Origin: Marinobacter bohaiensis
GTDB lineage: Bacteria; Pseudomonadota; Gammaproteobacteria; Pseudomonadales; Oleiphilaceae
Length of the DNA: 64,000 nucleotides
Direction: 5' to 3'
Assembly: GCF_003258515.1 (NCBI RefSeq)
Contig: NZ_QGEH01000001.1
Location: forward strand, 2,542,001 to 2,606,000
Each line of letters begins with the position of its first letter. Position 1 is the first letter of the stretch. Positions 1 through 8,760 of this stretch are shown piece after piece. Below the pieces are notes generated by a model. The model made no database searches. It was not told the origin of the DNA and saw only the letters and a program-made list of their open reading frames with translations. The translations under genes were made by a program, and so were the position numbers.

Positions 1-1129
1 CCCATTCCAACTGGGAAGGCAGGTAACTGATGAAGTACACGTCCGGGCTCAGGAACTTGTGACCCATTACGCCTTCGAGCCAACTGATGATGGCGCTGAT
101 ATTCTCGGCACCGAGGATGCCCAGCACCGTGCCCACCAGCACGCCGACCACGCCGATGATCGCGCCCTGCACGATAAAGATGCGCATGATGCGTCCGGGG
201 GTGGCACCCATGGTGCGCAGGATGGCGATGTCGGCGGTCTTGTCGGTCACCACCATGACCAGAGTGGACACCACGTTGAAGGCCGCCACGGCGACGATGA
301 ACATCAGCAGCAGGCCGATCATGGTCTTCTCCATCCGGATGGCCTGGAACAGGTTGCCGTGGGTGCGGGTCCAGTCGGACACGTAGTAGCGCCCCCCCAG
401 ACTGCGCGCGACCCGCTCGGCCACACCGGGCGCCTTGAACAGGTCGGACACCAGCAGTCGCACGCCCTGGGCCTTGCCCCCGGTGCGCATCAGCTTGGCG
501 GCATCGTCCATGTGGATCAGGGTATAGTTGCCGTCCAGCTCGGCACCGACACTGAAGACGCCCTTGACGGTAAACCGCTTCAGTCGCGGCAACACCCCGG
601 CCGGGGTGATCGACGCCTCGGGCATGACAACCGTGACCTTGTCGCCGATGCCCACCCGCAGGCTCGACGCCAGCAGACGACCGATAATAATGCCGAACTC
701 GCCGGACTTGAGATCGTCCAGCGAACCCTGCTGCATGTGCTTGTCGATGATCGACACCTGGCGTTCTTCGTCCGGCACGATGCCGTTGAGCAGGATGCCG
801 TGGACGTTCCCGGAGCCGGTCATCATGCCCTGCCCGCGGATGAACGGCGCCGCCGCCAGGACATCGGGATCCTCGGTGGCCATGCGATCCAGCCGCTGCC
901 AGTCATCGACAGTGCTCTGCCCCTGGATCGTGGCGTGCGGCACCATGCCCAGGATCCGGTTCTGCAACTCGCGGTCAAAGCCGTTCATCACCGACAGCAC
1001 AATGATCAGCAGGGCGACGCCCAGCATCAGGCCCAGCATCGAGGTCAGCGAGATGAAGGAGATGAAATGATTACGTCGCTTGGCCGCGGTGTACCGCAGA
1101 CCGATGGAAAAGGTTAAGGGTTTGAACAT
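1..1129 (-). CDS. lolC: Lipoprotein-releasing ABC transporter permease LolC/LolE (3' end cut by window)
   Basis: Inner-membrane permease of the LolCDE complex, which extracts mature lipoproteins from the inner membrane and hands them to LolA. About 376 residues are visible, starting MFKPLTFSIGLRYT at the ATG that ends at 1129. A first membrane segment (about residues 25-48, ending LLIIVLSVMNGF) precedes the large periplasmic domain, and the reading frame runs off the window near SPDVYFISYLPSQ. Family members are about 410 residues, so roughly 40 are missing. The frame is fully open, although antisense ORFs overlie it. A PilZ gene lies divergently upstream, as I recall for the Pseudomonas lol operon. 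The choice of lolC over lolE rests on this being the first gene of its transcript and is an inference. Confidence 0.88.
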   Translation of the reverse strand, partial: MFKPLTFSIGLRYTAAKRRNHFISFISLTSMLGLMLGVALLIIVLSVMNGFDRELQNRILGMVPHATIQGQSTVDDWQRLDRMATEDPDVLAAAPFIRGQGMMTGSGNVHGILLNGIVPDEERQVSIIDKHMQQGSLDDLKSGEFGIIIGRLLASSLRVGIGDKVTVVMPEASITPAGVLPRLKRFTVKGVFSVGAELDGNYTLIHMDDAAKLMRTGGKAQGVRLLVSDLFKAPGVAERVARSLGGRYYVSDWTRTHGNLFQAIRMEKTMIGLLLMFIVAVAAFNVVSTLVMVVTDKTADIAILRTMGATPGRIMRIFIVQGAIIGVVGVLVGTVLGILGAENISAIISWLEGVMGHKFLSPDVYFISYLPSQLEW

Positions 1130-1305
1130 TAATGAGGGCCTACCACTTCCCTGAAGTCCGTGCTGTTAACCGCCCCAACGGATCGGTCCAGCTGTTAAAC
1201 TTGAATCGTGCTTACCGTTTGGGGTCCGGAAACCCGGTTGCGGGCCCGCAAGCATCTACCAGTGCCAACCCACAGCCAACCGACAGGAAGTACGAGGTGC
1301 AAGGC

Positions 1306-1908
1306 ATGGCTCCGAACGCAAGCGATGATCGCCGCGAATACTACCGAATCCAGGATCACATCGGCCTGGAGGTCCGCCCACTGGAACCGGATCCGCCGGA
1401 AGATACGACGCGTCCCTTCGACCCTGACCACCTGGCGGCACTGCATTCCGAGCTGCGCCGGGTCGACCAGGATGTGCGCAATCAGCTCGCCAGCCTGGCG
1501 GAAAAAGATCGCCTGCTCGCCAACTTGCTGAAATCCCTGAACACCAAGGTCGACACGCTGGCGCGCATTATGGCCTTTGAGCAAAATCCGTTGCAACCGC
1601 AGCAATGGCGGGATGTGACGCTCAGTGAGGGGGGCATCGCCTTTCCCCTGGCCGATGCGGCGTTTTCACCGGGCGACGCCATCGCCGTCCGAATGACCCT
1701 GCCACCGGAACTTTACCGTCCGGTTGCCGTGGCCGAAGTCGTCTCGATTCGCGAGGATCCCGAAGGCGCACCCTGGGCCCACGCCGATTTCCGCCAGATT
1801 GACGACGCCGACCGCCAGCAGATTGCCCGCCACGTCATGCGCTGGCAGGTCCGCCAGCGGAAACGGGAACGGGTCGACATTGCCGACGACTCGGCCCATA
1901 CCGGGTAA
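1306..1908 (+). CDS. PilZ domain protein
   Basis: Putative cyclic-di-GMP-binding protein of 200 residues. The N-terminus holds DRREYYRI, close to the N-terminal motif of this PilZ subgroup. A helical stretch in the middle (about residues 45-85, HSELRRVDQDVRNQLASLAEK) is likely a coiled coil. The C-terminal PilZ barrel contains RDVTLSEGGIAF, which matches the D/N-x-S-x-x-G signature. The ATG at 1306 is preceded by a GAGGTG-like ribosome site. An upstream in-frame ATG at 1132 would add 58 residues that look non-coding and overlap the divergent promoter region. It is probably a c-di-GMP effector, but its target is unknown. The location beside the lol gene is conserved in Pseudomonas as I remember it. 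Confidence 0.85.
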   Translation: MAPNASDDRREYYRIQDHIGLEVRPLEPDPPEDTTRPFDPDHLAALHSELRRVDQDVRNQLASLAEKDRLLANLLKSLNTKVDTLARIMAFEQNPLQPQQWRDVTLSEGGIAFPLADAAFSPGDAIAVRMTLPPELYRPVAVAEVVSIREDPEGAPWAHADFRQIDDADRQQIARHVMRWQVRQRKRERVDIADDSAHTG

Positions 1909-1929
1909 GCGCAAACGTTTCTTGGGACC

Positions 1930-1958
1930 TTAACCTGTAGTACTGTTGGCCTGATAAT
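1930..1958 (+). promoter_or_regulatory. Candidate sigma70 promoter of the small periplasmic protein gene
   Basis: TTAACC (1930-1935) and GATAAT (1953-1958) are separated by 17 bp. They match the -35 consensus at 4 of 6 and the -10 consensus at 5 of 6 positions. The segment is AT-rich compared with its surroundings and lies about 60 bp before the ATG at 2020. Confidence 0.45.
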
Positions 1959-2019
1959 AAATTTACGTAACCAAAACAACGCGTAGCAGTAGCAAGCAGT
2001 CACTGAGGAAATCGCATTC

Positions 2020-2346
2020 ATGGACAGACATTCAAAGCATGGGCAACGTCGCACAATGGCTCGGGTCACCATGGCTCTGGTGGCCGGCGGCCTGTTGTGG
2101 GGCGCCGCCGGTAGCGTCGCTGCCGATGAGCTCAAGACACCGGTCATGCAGCAGGGCGCGGACCGTGAGCAGGTGCAGATGCCCCGTCACGGCCAGTCCC
2201 AGCAGCAGGTGCGGAGCGACTACGGCCAGCCACAGACCGTCAAGGGGCCGGTGGGCGATCCGCCCATCACACAATGGGTCTACGACGATTTCGTGGTTTA
2301 TTTCGAATACGACCATGTCATCCATTCGGTAAAAAAGCCCGAATAA
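2020..2346 (+). CDS. Small secreted protein, SmpA/BamE-like repeat type (function unknown)
   Basis: 108 residues. A signal peptide (hydrophobic ARVTMALVAGGLLWGAAG, probable cleavage after SVAA) is followed by a short domain: MPRHGQSQQQVRSDYGQP, then PPITQWVYDDFVVYFEYDHVIHSV. This type of small periplasmic protein is widespread in Pseudomonas-like genomes, and the 'M-x-x-G-x-S-x-x-x-V-x-x-x-Y/F-G-x-P' start resembles the helix-turn of SmpA/BamE-like domains. That resemblance is by eye only. The ATG at 2020 has GAGGAA about nine bases upstream, better than the internal ATG at 2056. It is monocistronic, with no known function. Confidence 0.75.
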   Translation: MDRHSKHGQRRTMARVTMALVAGGLLWGAAGSVAADELKTPVMQQGADREQVQMPRHGQSQQQVRSDYGQPQTVKGPVGDPPITQWVYDDFVVYFEYDHVIHSVKKPE

Positions 2347-2536
2347 CAACGGTGGGGCGATCGTAAAACCCGGCGCGTCAGTGAAATCCGAAAACGCTGT
2401 CAGAGAACGGCCAGGGCCGCTGGCGCCCGCCCCCGAAGCAGGTAGAATAGCGACTTCCCAGGTGACCGCCCCATCCTGAAACAGGCTTCAAATCAACGGC
2501 CAGGCGGCACCACGACCGGAAAAAGGTGAACAGAGC

Positions 2537-3589
2537 TTGAGTACCTTCCGCCGTATGCCCGCCGAATGGGCACCGCAAAGTGCCGTTATGCTGACCTGGC
2601 CCCACGCCGGCACTGACTGGCAAGACAGCCTGGATACCGTAGAATCGGCTTTCCGTGCCATTGCCAAAGCCGTGCTGCGCCACGAACACCTCGTACTCAG
2701 CTGCGAGGAGGCCGACCGCCTGTCCAGGGTAAGGGACTCACTCAACGCCTGGGCGCAGGCCAACGCCCTGCCGGGCCGGGTACAGGCGACCGCCGCTCCG
2801 GCGAACGACACCTGGGCGCGCGACCACGGCCCCATCGCGGTTGAGGAAGATGGCCAGGTGCAGCTGCTCGACTTCCGCTTCAACGCCTGGGGTGACAAGT
2901 TCGAATGGCGCAAGGATGACGCTCTCAATCGCCTGCTGAGTGAAGCCGGCCTGTTCGGCCGCACGCCGCTGACAGCGGTGGACTTCGTACTCGAGGGCGG
3001 CTCCATTGAATCCGACGGACAGGGCACCATCCTGACCACCAGCGAATGCCTGATGGCCACCGCCCGCAACCCCGACCTGGATCGCAGCGGAATCGAGGGC
3101 ATGCTGGCGCGGACCCTGGGCGCCGAGCGTGTGCTCTGGCTCAATCACGGCTACCTTGCCGGTGACGACACCGACAGCCACATCGATACCCTGGCCCGCT
3201 TCTGTGCGCCCGACCACATCGCCTACGTGGCCTGCGACGACCAGGAAGACGAACACTACCCGGCCCTGCAGGCCATGGCGGATGAACTCAGGCAATTTCG
3301 CACGGCCGATGACCGCCCCTACCGCCTGACCGCCCTACCCTGGCCTCAAGCCTGCTACGGCGAAGACGGCGAACGCCTGCCGGCGACCTACGCCAATTTC
3401 CTGATCATCAACGATGCGGTTCTGCTTCCGGTCTACGACGTTCCCCAGGACGACGAAGCCATCCGCGTCCTCGGCGACATTCTCCCGGACCGGGAGATTA
3501 TCCCCATCAACTGCCGCCCGTTGATCGAACAGCACGGCAGCCTGCATTGCGTCACCATGCAGGTGCCGGCAGGAGTCGTCACCCCATGA
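2537..3589 (+). CDS. aguA: Agmatine deiminase (peptidyl-arginine deiminase family)
   Basis: Hydrolyses agmatine to N-carbamoylputrescine and ammonia, the first step of the arginine-decarboxylase route to putrescine. The 350 residues have the expected blocks: MPAEWAPQSAVMLTWP at the start, NDTWARDHGP, EGGSIE, GDDTDSHID and the C-terminal HGSLHC, whose cysteine (about residue 338) is the family nucleophile. The start is TTG at 2537 with AGGTG upstream; an ATG at 2555 would remove six residues. Its stop overlaps the start of the next gene by three bases, which suggests translational coupling with aguB. Identification is firm. Confidence 0.93.
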   Translation: MSTFRRMPAEWAPQSAVMLTWPHAGTDWQDSLDTVESAFRAIAKAVLRHEHLVLSCEEADRLSRVRDSLNAWAQANALPGRVQATAAPANDTWARDHGPIAVEEDGQVQLLDFRFNAWGDKFEWRKDDALNRLLSEAGLFGRTPLTAVDFVLEGGSIESDGQGTILTTSECLMATARNPDLDRSGIEGMLARTLGAERVLWLNHGYLAGDDTDSHIDTLARFCAPDHIAYVACDDQEDEHYPALQAMADELRQFRTADDRPYRLTALPWPQACYGEDGERLPATYANFLIINDAVLLPVYDVPQDDEAIRVLGDILPDREIIPINCRPLIEQHGSLHCVTMQVPAGVVTP

Positions 3590-4500
3590 CCGATACACGC
3601 CAACTCCGGGTCGCTGCCATCCAGCAGGCCTGCAGCCCGGACAAAAACGAAAGCCTGGCCACTTCCGAGCGCCTGATCCGCGCGGCTGTGGCCGATGGCG
3701 CTCAACTGGTGGTCCTGCAGGAACTGCACGCCACCCTGTATTTCTGCCAGAACGAAGATACAGACACATTCAACCTGGCCGAGCCCATCCCCGGCCCCAC
3801 GTCCGAGCATCTGGCCGGCCTGGCCCGAGAACTCGACGTCGTGCTGGTGGGCTCGATCTTCGAGCGCCGCATGAACGGCGTCTACCACAACACGGCCGTC
3901 GTGTTTGAGCGTGACGGCAGCCTCGCCGGGCTGTATCGCAAGATGCATATTCCGGACGACCCCGGCTTTTACGAGAAATTCTACTTCACACCCGGCGACG
4001 CCCAGTTCAACGACGGCCACAGCGGGTTTACCCCGATCGACACCTCGGTGGGCAAGCTGGGCCTCCTGGTCTGCTGGGACCAGTGGTATCCCGAAGCCGC
4101 CCGCCTGATGGCACTGGCCGGCGCCGAGCTGCTGATCTACCCCACCGCGATCGGCTGGGACATCACCGACAAAGCGGACGAACAGCAACGCCAGCTTGAA
4201 GCCTGGGTGACCGTGCAGCGCGGCCACGCCGTGGCCAACAACCTGCCGGTCATCGCGCCCAATCGCGTCGGAACCGAGCCGCACCCGGAAGGTATTGGCG
4301 ACGGCATCCGGTTCTGGGGCAACAGCTTCATCTGCGGCCCTCAGGGCGAGTTCCTGGCCCGCGCGGGCGACGCCGGGGAATCCATCCTGCACGCGGTGAT
4401 CGACCGGGACCGTAGCGAGTCCATCCGCCGCATCTGGCCCTACCTGCGGGACCGCCGCATCGAGGCCTATGGTGACATCCTCAAGCGGGTGCGAGATTGA
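3586..4500 (+). CDS. aguB: N-carbamoylputrescine amidase (nitrilase superfamily)
   Basis: Converts N-carbamoylputrescine to putrescine, CO2 and ammonia, completing the pathway begun by AguA. It has 304 residues and a carbon-nitrogen hydrolase fold with the Glu-Lys-Cys triad visible: E46 in LVVLQELH, K119 in LYRKMHIPDD and C163 in LLVCWDQWYPE. The ATG at 3586 overlaps the aguA stop (ATGA), so the longer upstream reading is not used. It ends in TGATG, which is shared with the start of the MoxR gene. Length and motifs are typical, and the pairing with aguA confirms the assignment. Confidence 0.94.
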   Translation: MTDTRQLRVAAIQQACSPDKNESLATSERLIRAAVADGAQLVVLQELHATLYFCQNEDTDTFNLAEPIPGPTSEHLAGLARELDVVLVGSIFERRMNGVYHNTAVVFERDGSLAGLYRKMHIPDDPGFYEKFYFTPGDAQFNDGHSGFTPIDTSVGKLGLLVCWDQWYPEAARLMALAGAELLIYPTAIGWDITDKADEQQRQLEAWVTVQRGHAVANNLPVIAPNRVGTEPHPEGIGDGIRFWGNSFICGPQGEFLARAGDAGESILHAVIDRDRSESIRRIWPYLRDRRIEAYGDILKRVRD

Positions 4501-5420
4501 TGGATCGTATGAAAAAAGTCATCGATGATACGGTCGCCCGTCTCAACGGCATCCTGTTGGGCAAGGATCACCAGGTGCGCCTGGCCGTGTGCTGCATCCT
4601 GGCCCGCGGACACCTGCTGATCGAGGATATCCCGGGCATGGGCAAGACCACCCTGTCCCATGCCATGGCCCGTGCCATGGATCTGAGCTATACCCGCATC
4701 CAGTTCACCAACGACCTGCTGCCAGCGGACGTACTGGGCTTTTCCATGTACGACAAGGAAGCCGGCAGCCTCGTATTCCACCCGGGCCCGATCTTCAGCC
4801 AGGTGGTCCTGGCGGACGAGATCAACCGCGCTTCTCCACGCACCCAGAGCGCGCTGCTTGAGGCCATGGAAGAGCGTCAGGTCTCTATTGAGGGCGAGAC
4901 CCGCCCCCTGCCGAAACCGTTCTTTGTCATCGCCACCCAGAATCCGCTGGAACAGGGGGGCACCTACCCCCTACCGGAATCCCAGCTGGACCGGTTCCTG
5001 ATGCGCATCGAACTGGGTTACCCGGATCCGCGGGCCGAACGTGAGCTTCTGGAAGGCTCGGACCGCCGGCAGCTCACGGCCGAACTGGCGCCTATCCTCA
5101 CGCCCGACAACCTGTCGGTGCTGCAACAAGCCGTCGACCGCATCAAGACCAGCCCGGCCCTGCTCGACTACGTGCAACGCATCCTCCAGCAGAGCCGCCA
5201 GATGCCGGGCGTTCTCTATGGCCTGTCGCCCCGCGCCGGACTGGGTCTGGTGCGAGCCGCCCGTGCCTGGGCGCTGATGGACGGCCGCCATCACGTGCTG
5301 CCGGACGATGTTCAGGCGGTCCTGCCTGCCGTTGCCCGCCACCGTCTGGAACAGGGCGATACCGGCCAGAGTCAGCAGCGCATTCGACAGCTGATGGAAC
5401 AGGTGACCGTTCTGACCTGA
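4500..5420 (+). CDS. MoxR-family AAA+ ATPase
   Basis: 306 residues. Walker A is IPGMGKTT (about 44-51) and Walker B is VVLADE (about 102-107); the MoxR motif ATQNPLEQGGTYPLPESQLDRF follows with the C-terminal lid. MoxR proteins act as chaperone-like ATPases, usually with a DUF58/VWA partner encoded next to them. Here the gene instead overlaps the aguB stop by one base (TGATG), and no DUF58, VWA or transglutaminase gene follows before trxB. A second possible start is TTG at 4497. The family is clear, but substrate and partner are unknown. Co-transcription with polyamine genes is implied by the overlap. Confidence 0.9.
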   Translation: MDRMKKVIDDTVARLNGILLGKDHQVRLAVCCILARGHLLIEDIPGMGKTTLSHAMARAMDLSYTRIQFTNDLLPADVLGFSMYDKEAGSLVFHPGPIFSQVVLADEINRASPRTQSALLEAMEERQVSIEGETRPLPKPFFVIATQNPLEQGGTYPLPESQLDRFLMRIELGYPDPRAERELLEGSDRRQLTAELAPILTPDNLSVLQQAVDRIKTSPALLDYVQRILQQSRQMPGVLYGLSPRAGLGLVRAARAWALMDGRHHVLPDDVQAVLPAVARHRLEQGDTGQSQQRIRQLMEQVTVLT

Positions 5421-5493
5421 GCGGACGGCCCTTGAAAAAGTCGGCTCGACCGTCATATCCGTTGGAAACCCGGCACGGAAGCCACGCCCATAG

Positions 5494-6570
<1,077 letters not shown>

Positions 6571-6581
6571 CTCGCCGCAGA

Positions 6582-6626
6582 AAGCCCGACGGCGCGCCTG
6601 ATCCGGCGCCCGTCGGGCTTTTTTGT
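6582..6626 (+). terminator. Rho-independent terminator after trxB
   Basis: AAGCCCGACGGCG (from 6582) pairs with CGCCCGTCGGGCTT (ending about 6620) across a short loop, with one bulge. A run of six T follows. It lies just after the trxB stop. Confidence 0.85.
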
Positions 6627-6716
6627 GGGTCATCCCCGAGTCGTGCCCGAGTCCGGCGTAGATGCTACCCTTCCTGTAAAGAGCCAACGGCGTGCACTGG
6701 AGTACCCGACCCGACA

Positions 6717-7430
6717 ATGACCTCATTGCCCTGGCTTGATCCCGATGAGCTCTGGTTCCCCTCGCCGGAAGAGGCTTTGGACGAACCTGACGGCCTGTTG
6801 GCGATTGGCGGCGACCTCGCCCCCGAGCGGCTGGAAAGAGCCTATCGTTCCGGCATATTCCCCTGGTTCAGTGAAGAGCAACCCATTCTCTGGTGGTCGC
6901 CCAACCCCCGCTGCGTGCTCATTCCCGATGAGGTGCACATTTCGCGGCGACTGAGGCGCACGCTCAACCAGGAACGCTTCCGCATCACCATCGACCGCAA
7001 TTTCTCCGGTGTGATTCGCGGTTGCGCCGAGGTACGCGAGGAAGGCACCTGGATCACCGACGAGATGGAACAGGCCTACAAGCGCCTGCACCGCCGCGGC
7101 CTGGCACACTCCTTTGAAGCCTGGAACGACCGGGGCGAACTGGTCGGCGGACTCTATGGCGTCGCCATCGGGTGCTGCTTCTTCGGCGAATCCATGTTCA
7201 CCCGGGAAACCGACGCGTCCAAGGTCGTCTTCGTCCACGTCGCCCGTCAACTGCAGGCCTGGGGCTATGCGCTCATGGACTGCCAGGTGGAAAACAGTCA
7301 CTTGATCAGCCTCGGGGCGCGGTGTATTCCACGCAAATCCTTTTTAACTATACTGGAGAAAAACATCGACAAATCACCCGGACACCAGCAGTGGATCCTG
7401 GAAAAACACTGGACCCGCGCCGAACGCTAG
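6717..7430 (+). CDS. aat: Leucyl/phenylalanyl-tRNA--protein transferase
   Basis: Transfers Leu or Phe from aminoacyl-tRNA to N-terminal Arg or Lys of proteins, creating N-degrons recognised by ClpS. It has 237 residues with family blocks WFPSPEEALDEPDGLLAIGGDL, GIFPWFSEEQPILWWSPNPR, GTWITDEMEQAYKRLH, GGLYGVAIG, FFGESMF and DCQVENSHLISLGA. It stands directly before bpt (11 bp gap), and the clpS/clpA genes lie 2-4 kb on, so the whole Leu/N-degron route is clustered. The start ATG gives the expected N-terminus, although the upstream ribosome site is weak. Confidence 0.95.
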   Translation: MTSLPWLDPDELWFPSPEEALDEPDGLLAIGGDLAPERLERAYRSGIFPWFSEEQPILWWSPNPRCVLIPDEVHISRRLRRTLNQERFRITIDRNFSGVIRGCAEVREEGTWITDEMEQAYKRLHRRGLAHSFEAWNDRGELVGGLYGVAIGCCFFGESMFTRETDASKVVFVHVARQLQAWGYALMDCQVENSHLISLGARCIPRKSFLTILEKNIDKSPGHQQWILEKHWTRAER

Positions 7431-7441
7431 CAGGAGGTGTG

Positions 7442-8158
7442 ATGAGCAGCCTCAAGACACTGGTATTCTTCGCAACCCCCCCACACGACTGCAGCTACCT
7501 GTCTGACCGCGAGGCGACGACCATGTTTGTCGACCCCCGCGCCCATGTCGACAAGCGCCTCTACAGCCAGCTCACGGCCCTTGGTTTTCGTCGCAGCGGC
7601 TCCCACTATTACCGGCCGCATTGCGAAAACTGCAACGCCTGCATCCCGGTGCGGCTGGACGCCACCGCGTTTCAGCCCAACCGATCCCAGCGCCGGGTCT
7701 GGAAGCGCAACGAGGACATCACCTTCCGCCTGCAACCGGCACGTTTCCAGGAAAATTACTACCAGCTCTACGCCCGCTATATCGAGCAACGCCACCATGA
7801 CGGCGATATGTATCCGCCCTCACGGGAACAGTTCACCTCTTTCCTGGTGGAAGGCGCCAACCAGAGCGAGTTCCTGGAAATGTGGCGCGACGACGAGCTC
7901 ATTGGCCTGGCCGTCCTGGACGCGCTTGACGACGGACTTTCCGCCATCTATACCCTGTTCGACCCGGATGAAGAGGGGCGCAGCCTGGGTACCCTGGGGA
8001 TTCTCTGGCAAGTGGAAGAAGCCCAGCGCCGGCATCTGCCGTTCCTGTACCTGGGGTACTGGATACGTGAATGCCGAAAAATGAATTACAAGTCGCGCTT
8101 CAAGCCGCTGGAGGCCCTGATCGGCGGCCACTGGCAACCGCTGAACGTCAGTGATTGA
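7442..8158 (+). CDS. bpt: Aspartate/glutamate leucyltransferase (Bpt/ATE family)
   Basis: Adds Leu to N-terminal Asp or Glu of proteins, a second N-degron-generating transferase, formerly annotated as arginyl-tRNA-protein transferase. It has 238 residues. The N-terminus holds CSYLSDREATTMFVDP, then GFRRSGSHYYRPHCENCNACIPVRL with the conserved cysteines, and SQRRVWKRNEDI. The C-terminal GNAT-like part includes LYLGYWIRECRKMNYKSRFKPLE. The ATG at 7442 follows GGAGGTG at ideal spacing, so the long upstream reading frame that overlaps aat is rejected. Probably co-transcribed with aat. Confidence 0.94.
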   Translation: MSSLKTLVFFATPPHDCSYLSDREATTMFVDPRAHVDKRLYSQLTALGFRRSGSHYYRPHCENCNACIPVRLDATAFQPNRSQRRVWKRNEDITFRLQPARFQENYYQLYARYIEQRHHDGDMYPPSREQFTSFLVEGANQSEFLEMWRDDELIGLAVLDALDDGLSAIYTLFDPDEEGRSLGTLGILWQVEEAQRRHLPFLYLGYWIRECRKMNYKSRFKPLEALIGGHWQPLNVSD

Positions 8159-8187
8159 GGCGGCCGGCACGGCCGGCAGGATCCGGC

Positions 8188-8216
8188 AACTTTCCATTTT
8201 GCCATCGGGTTATAAT
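8188..8216 (+). promoter_or_regulatory. infA promoter
   Basis: A perfect TATAAT lies at 8211-8216. The matching -35 position 17 bp upstream (AACTTT, 8188-8193) is poor, so an activator or a strong extended context may help. Transcription would start near 8223, giving a leader of about 110 bases before infA. Confidence 0.5.
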
Positions 8217-8249
8217 TCAGGCAGAATTGCGCACATTTATCGCGCTGGG

Positions 8250-8285
8250 CGTCGGGCCCTTGATTTTTCTATTTCCGGCCCGACG
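8250..8285 (+). promoter_or_regulatory. Stem-loop in the infA leader
   Basis: CGTCGGGCC (8250-8258) and GGCCCGACG (8277-8285) are exact inverted repeats of nine bases around an 18-base AT-rich loop. There is no T-run after the right arm, so a terminator is unlikely. If the TATAAT at 8211 is used, the hairpin lies in the mRNA leader about 47 bases before the infA start. A role in leader stability or feedback is conjecture. Confidence 0.5.
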
Positions 8286-8331
8286 TTATAGCCCGTAATC
8301 AATCGACTCAAACACGTGAGGTTCCTACTGA

Positions 8332-8550
8332 ATGGCGAAATCCGATGTCATTGAAATGGAAGGTGTGATTGTAGACACCCTCCCCAACACCATGTTCCGC
8401 GTTGAGCTGTCCAACGGCCACGTCGTGACAGCCCACATTTCCGGCAAGATGCGCAAGAACTACATCCGCATCCTGACCGGCGACAAGGTCAAGGTTGAGC
8501 TGACTCCCTACGACCTGAGCAAGGGCCGCATCGTCTACCGCGCCCGTTAA
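8332..8550 (+). CDS. infA: Translation initiation factor IF-1
   Basis: 72-residue OB-fold protein that binds the ribosomal A site during initiation. The sequence [13 protein letters not shown]...[14 protein letters not shown]...[11 protein letters not shown] is the family from end to end, at exactly the usual length. It sits between bpt and the convergent clpA gene, has its own promoter, and is closed by a strong terminator. Confidence 0.97.
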   Translation: MAKSDVIEMEGVIVDTLPNTMFRVELSNGHVVTAHISGKMRKNYIRILTGDKVKVELTPYDLSKGRIVYRAR

Positions 8551-8596
8551 TCGGTTTCCGCACTGCGATTTGCCGGGCCGACAACGCCCGCGCCGT

Positions 8597-8628
8597 CAAA
8601 AGCCCCGCCTTTCGCGCGGGGCTTTTTG
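8597..8628 (+). terminator. Rho-independent terminator after infA
   Basis: AGCCCCGC (8601-8608) pairs with GCGGGGCT (8616-8623), followed by TTTTGTTTT. It is 50 bases past the infA stop. Confidence 0.85.
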
Positions 8629-8711
8629 TTTTCCCGCTTTTGTATCCCCACTTGTTTGCCGCTTGCCCGTCGGCCCCGTTGCCCAGCGAACCCGCCTGCT
8701 GACGCGAGCAT

Positions 8712-8743
8712 AAAAAAACCCGCTTCCAGAGAAGCGGGTTTTC
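8712..8743 (-). terminator. Rho-independent terminator after clpA
   Basis: AACCCGCTTC and GAAGCGGGTT are inverted repeats around a five-base loop. On the minus strand the stem is followed by a run of seven T. It sits 18 bases past the clpA stop. A-rich and T-rich flanks could let it also stop readthrough from infA. Confidence 0.85.
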
Positions 8744-8760
8744 TATACCGATGCCGAATC

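Noticed and set aside
59-1117. 352-residue open frame opposite the Lol permease gene
   Set aside because: His/Gln/Asp-rich antisense frame with no family features; the minus strand encodes a recognisable Lol permease.
1132-1305. N-terminal extension of the PilZ protein
   Set aside because: The added 58 residues are rich in Asn/Pro/Arg without PilZ features, and lie in the divergent promoter region; the ATG at 1306 has a ribosome site and gives the usual N-terminus.
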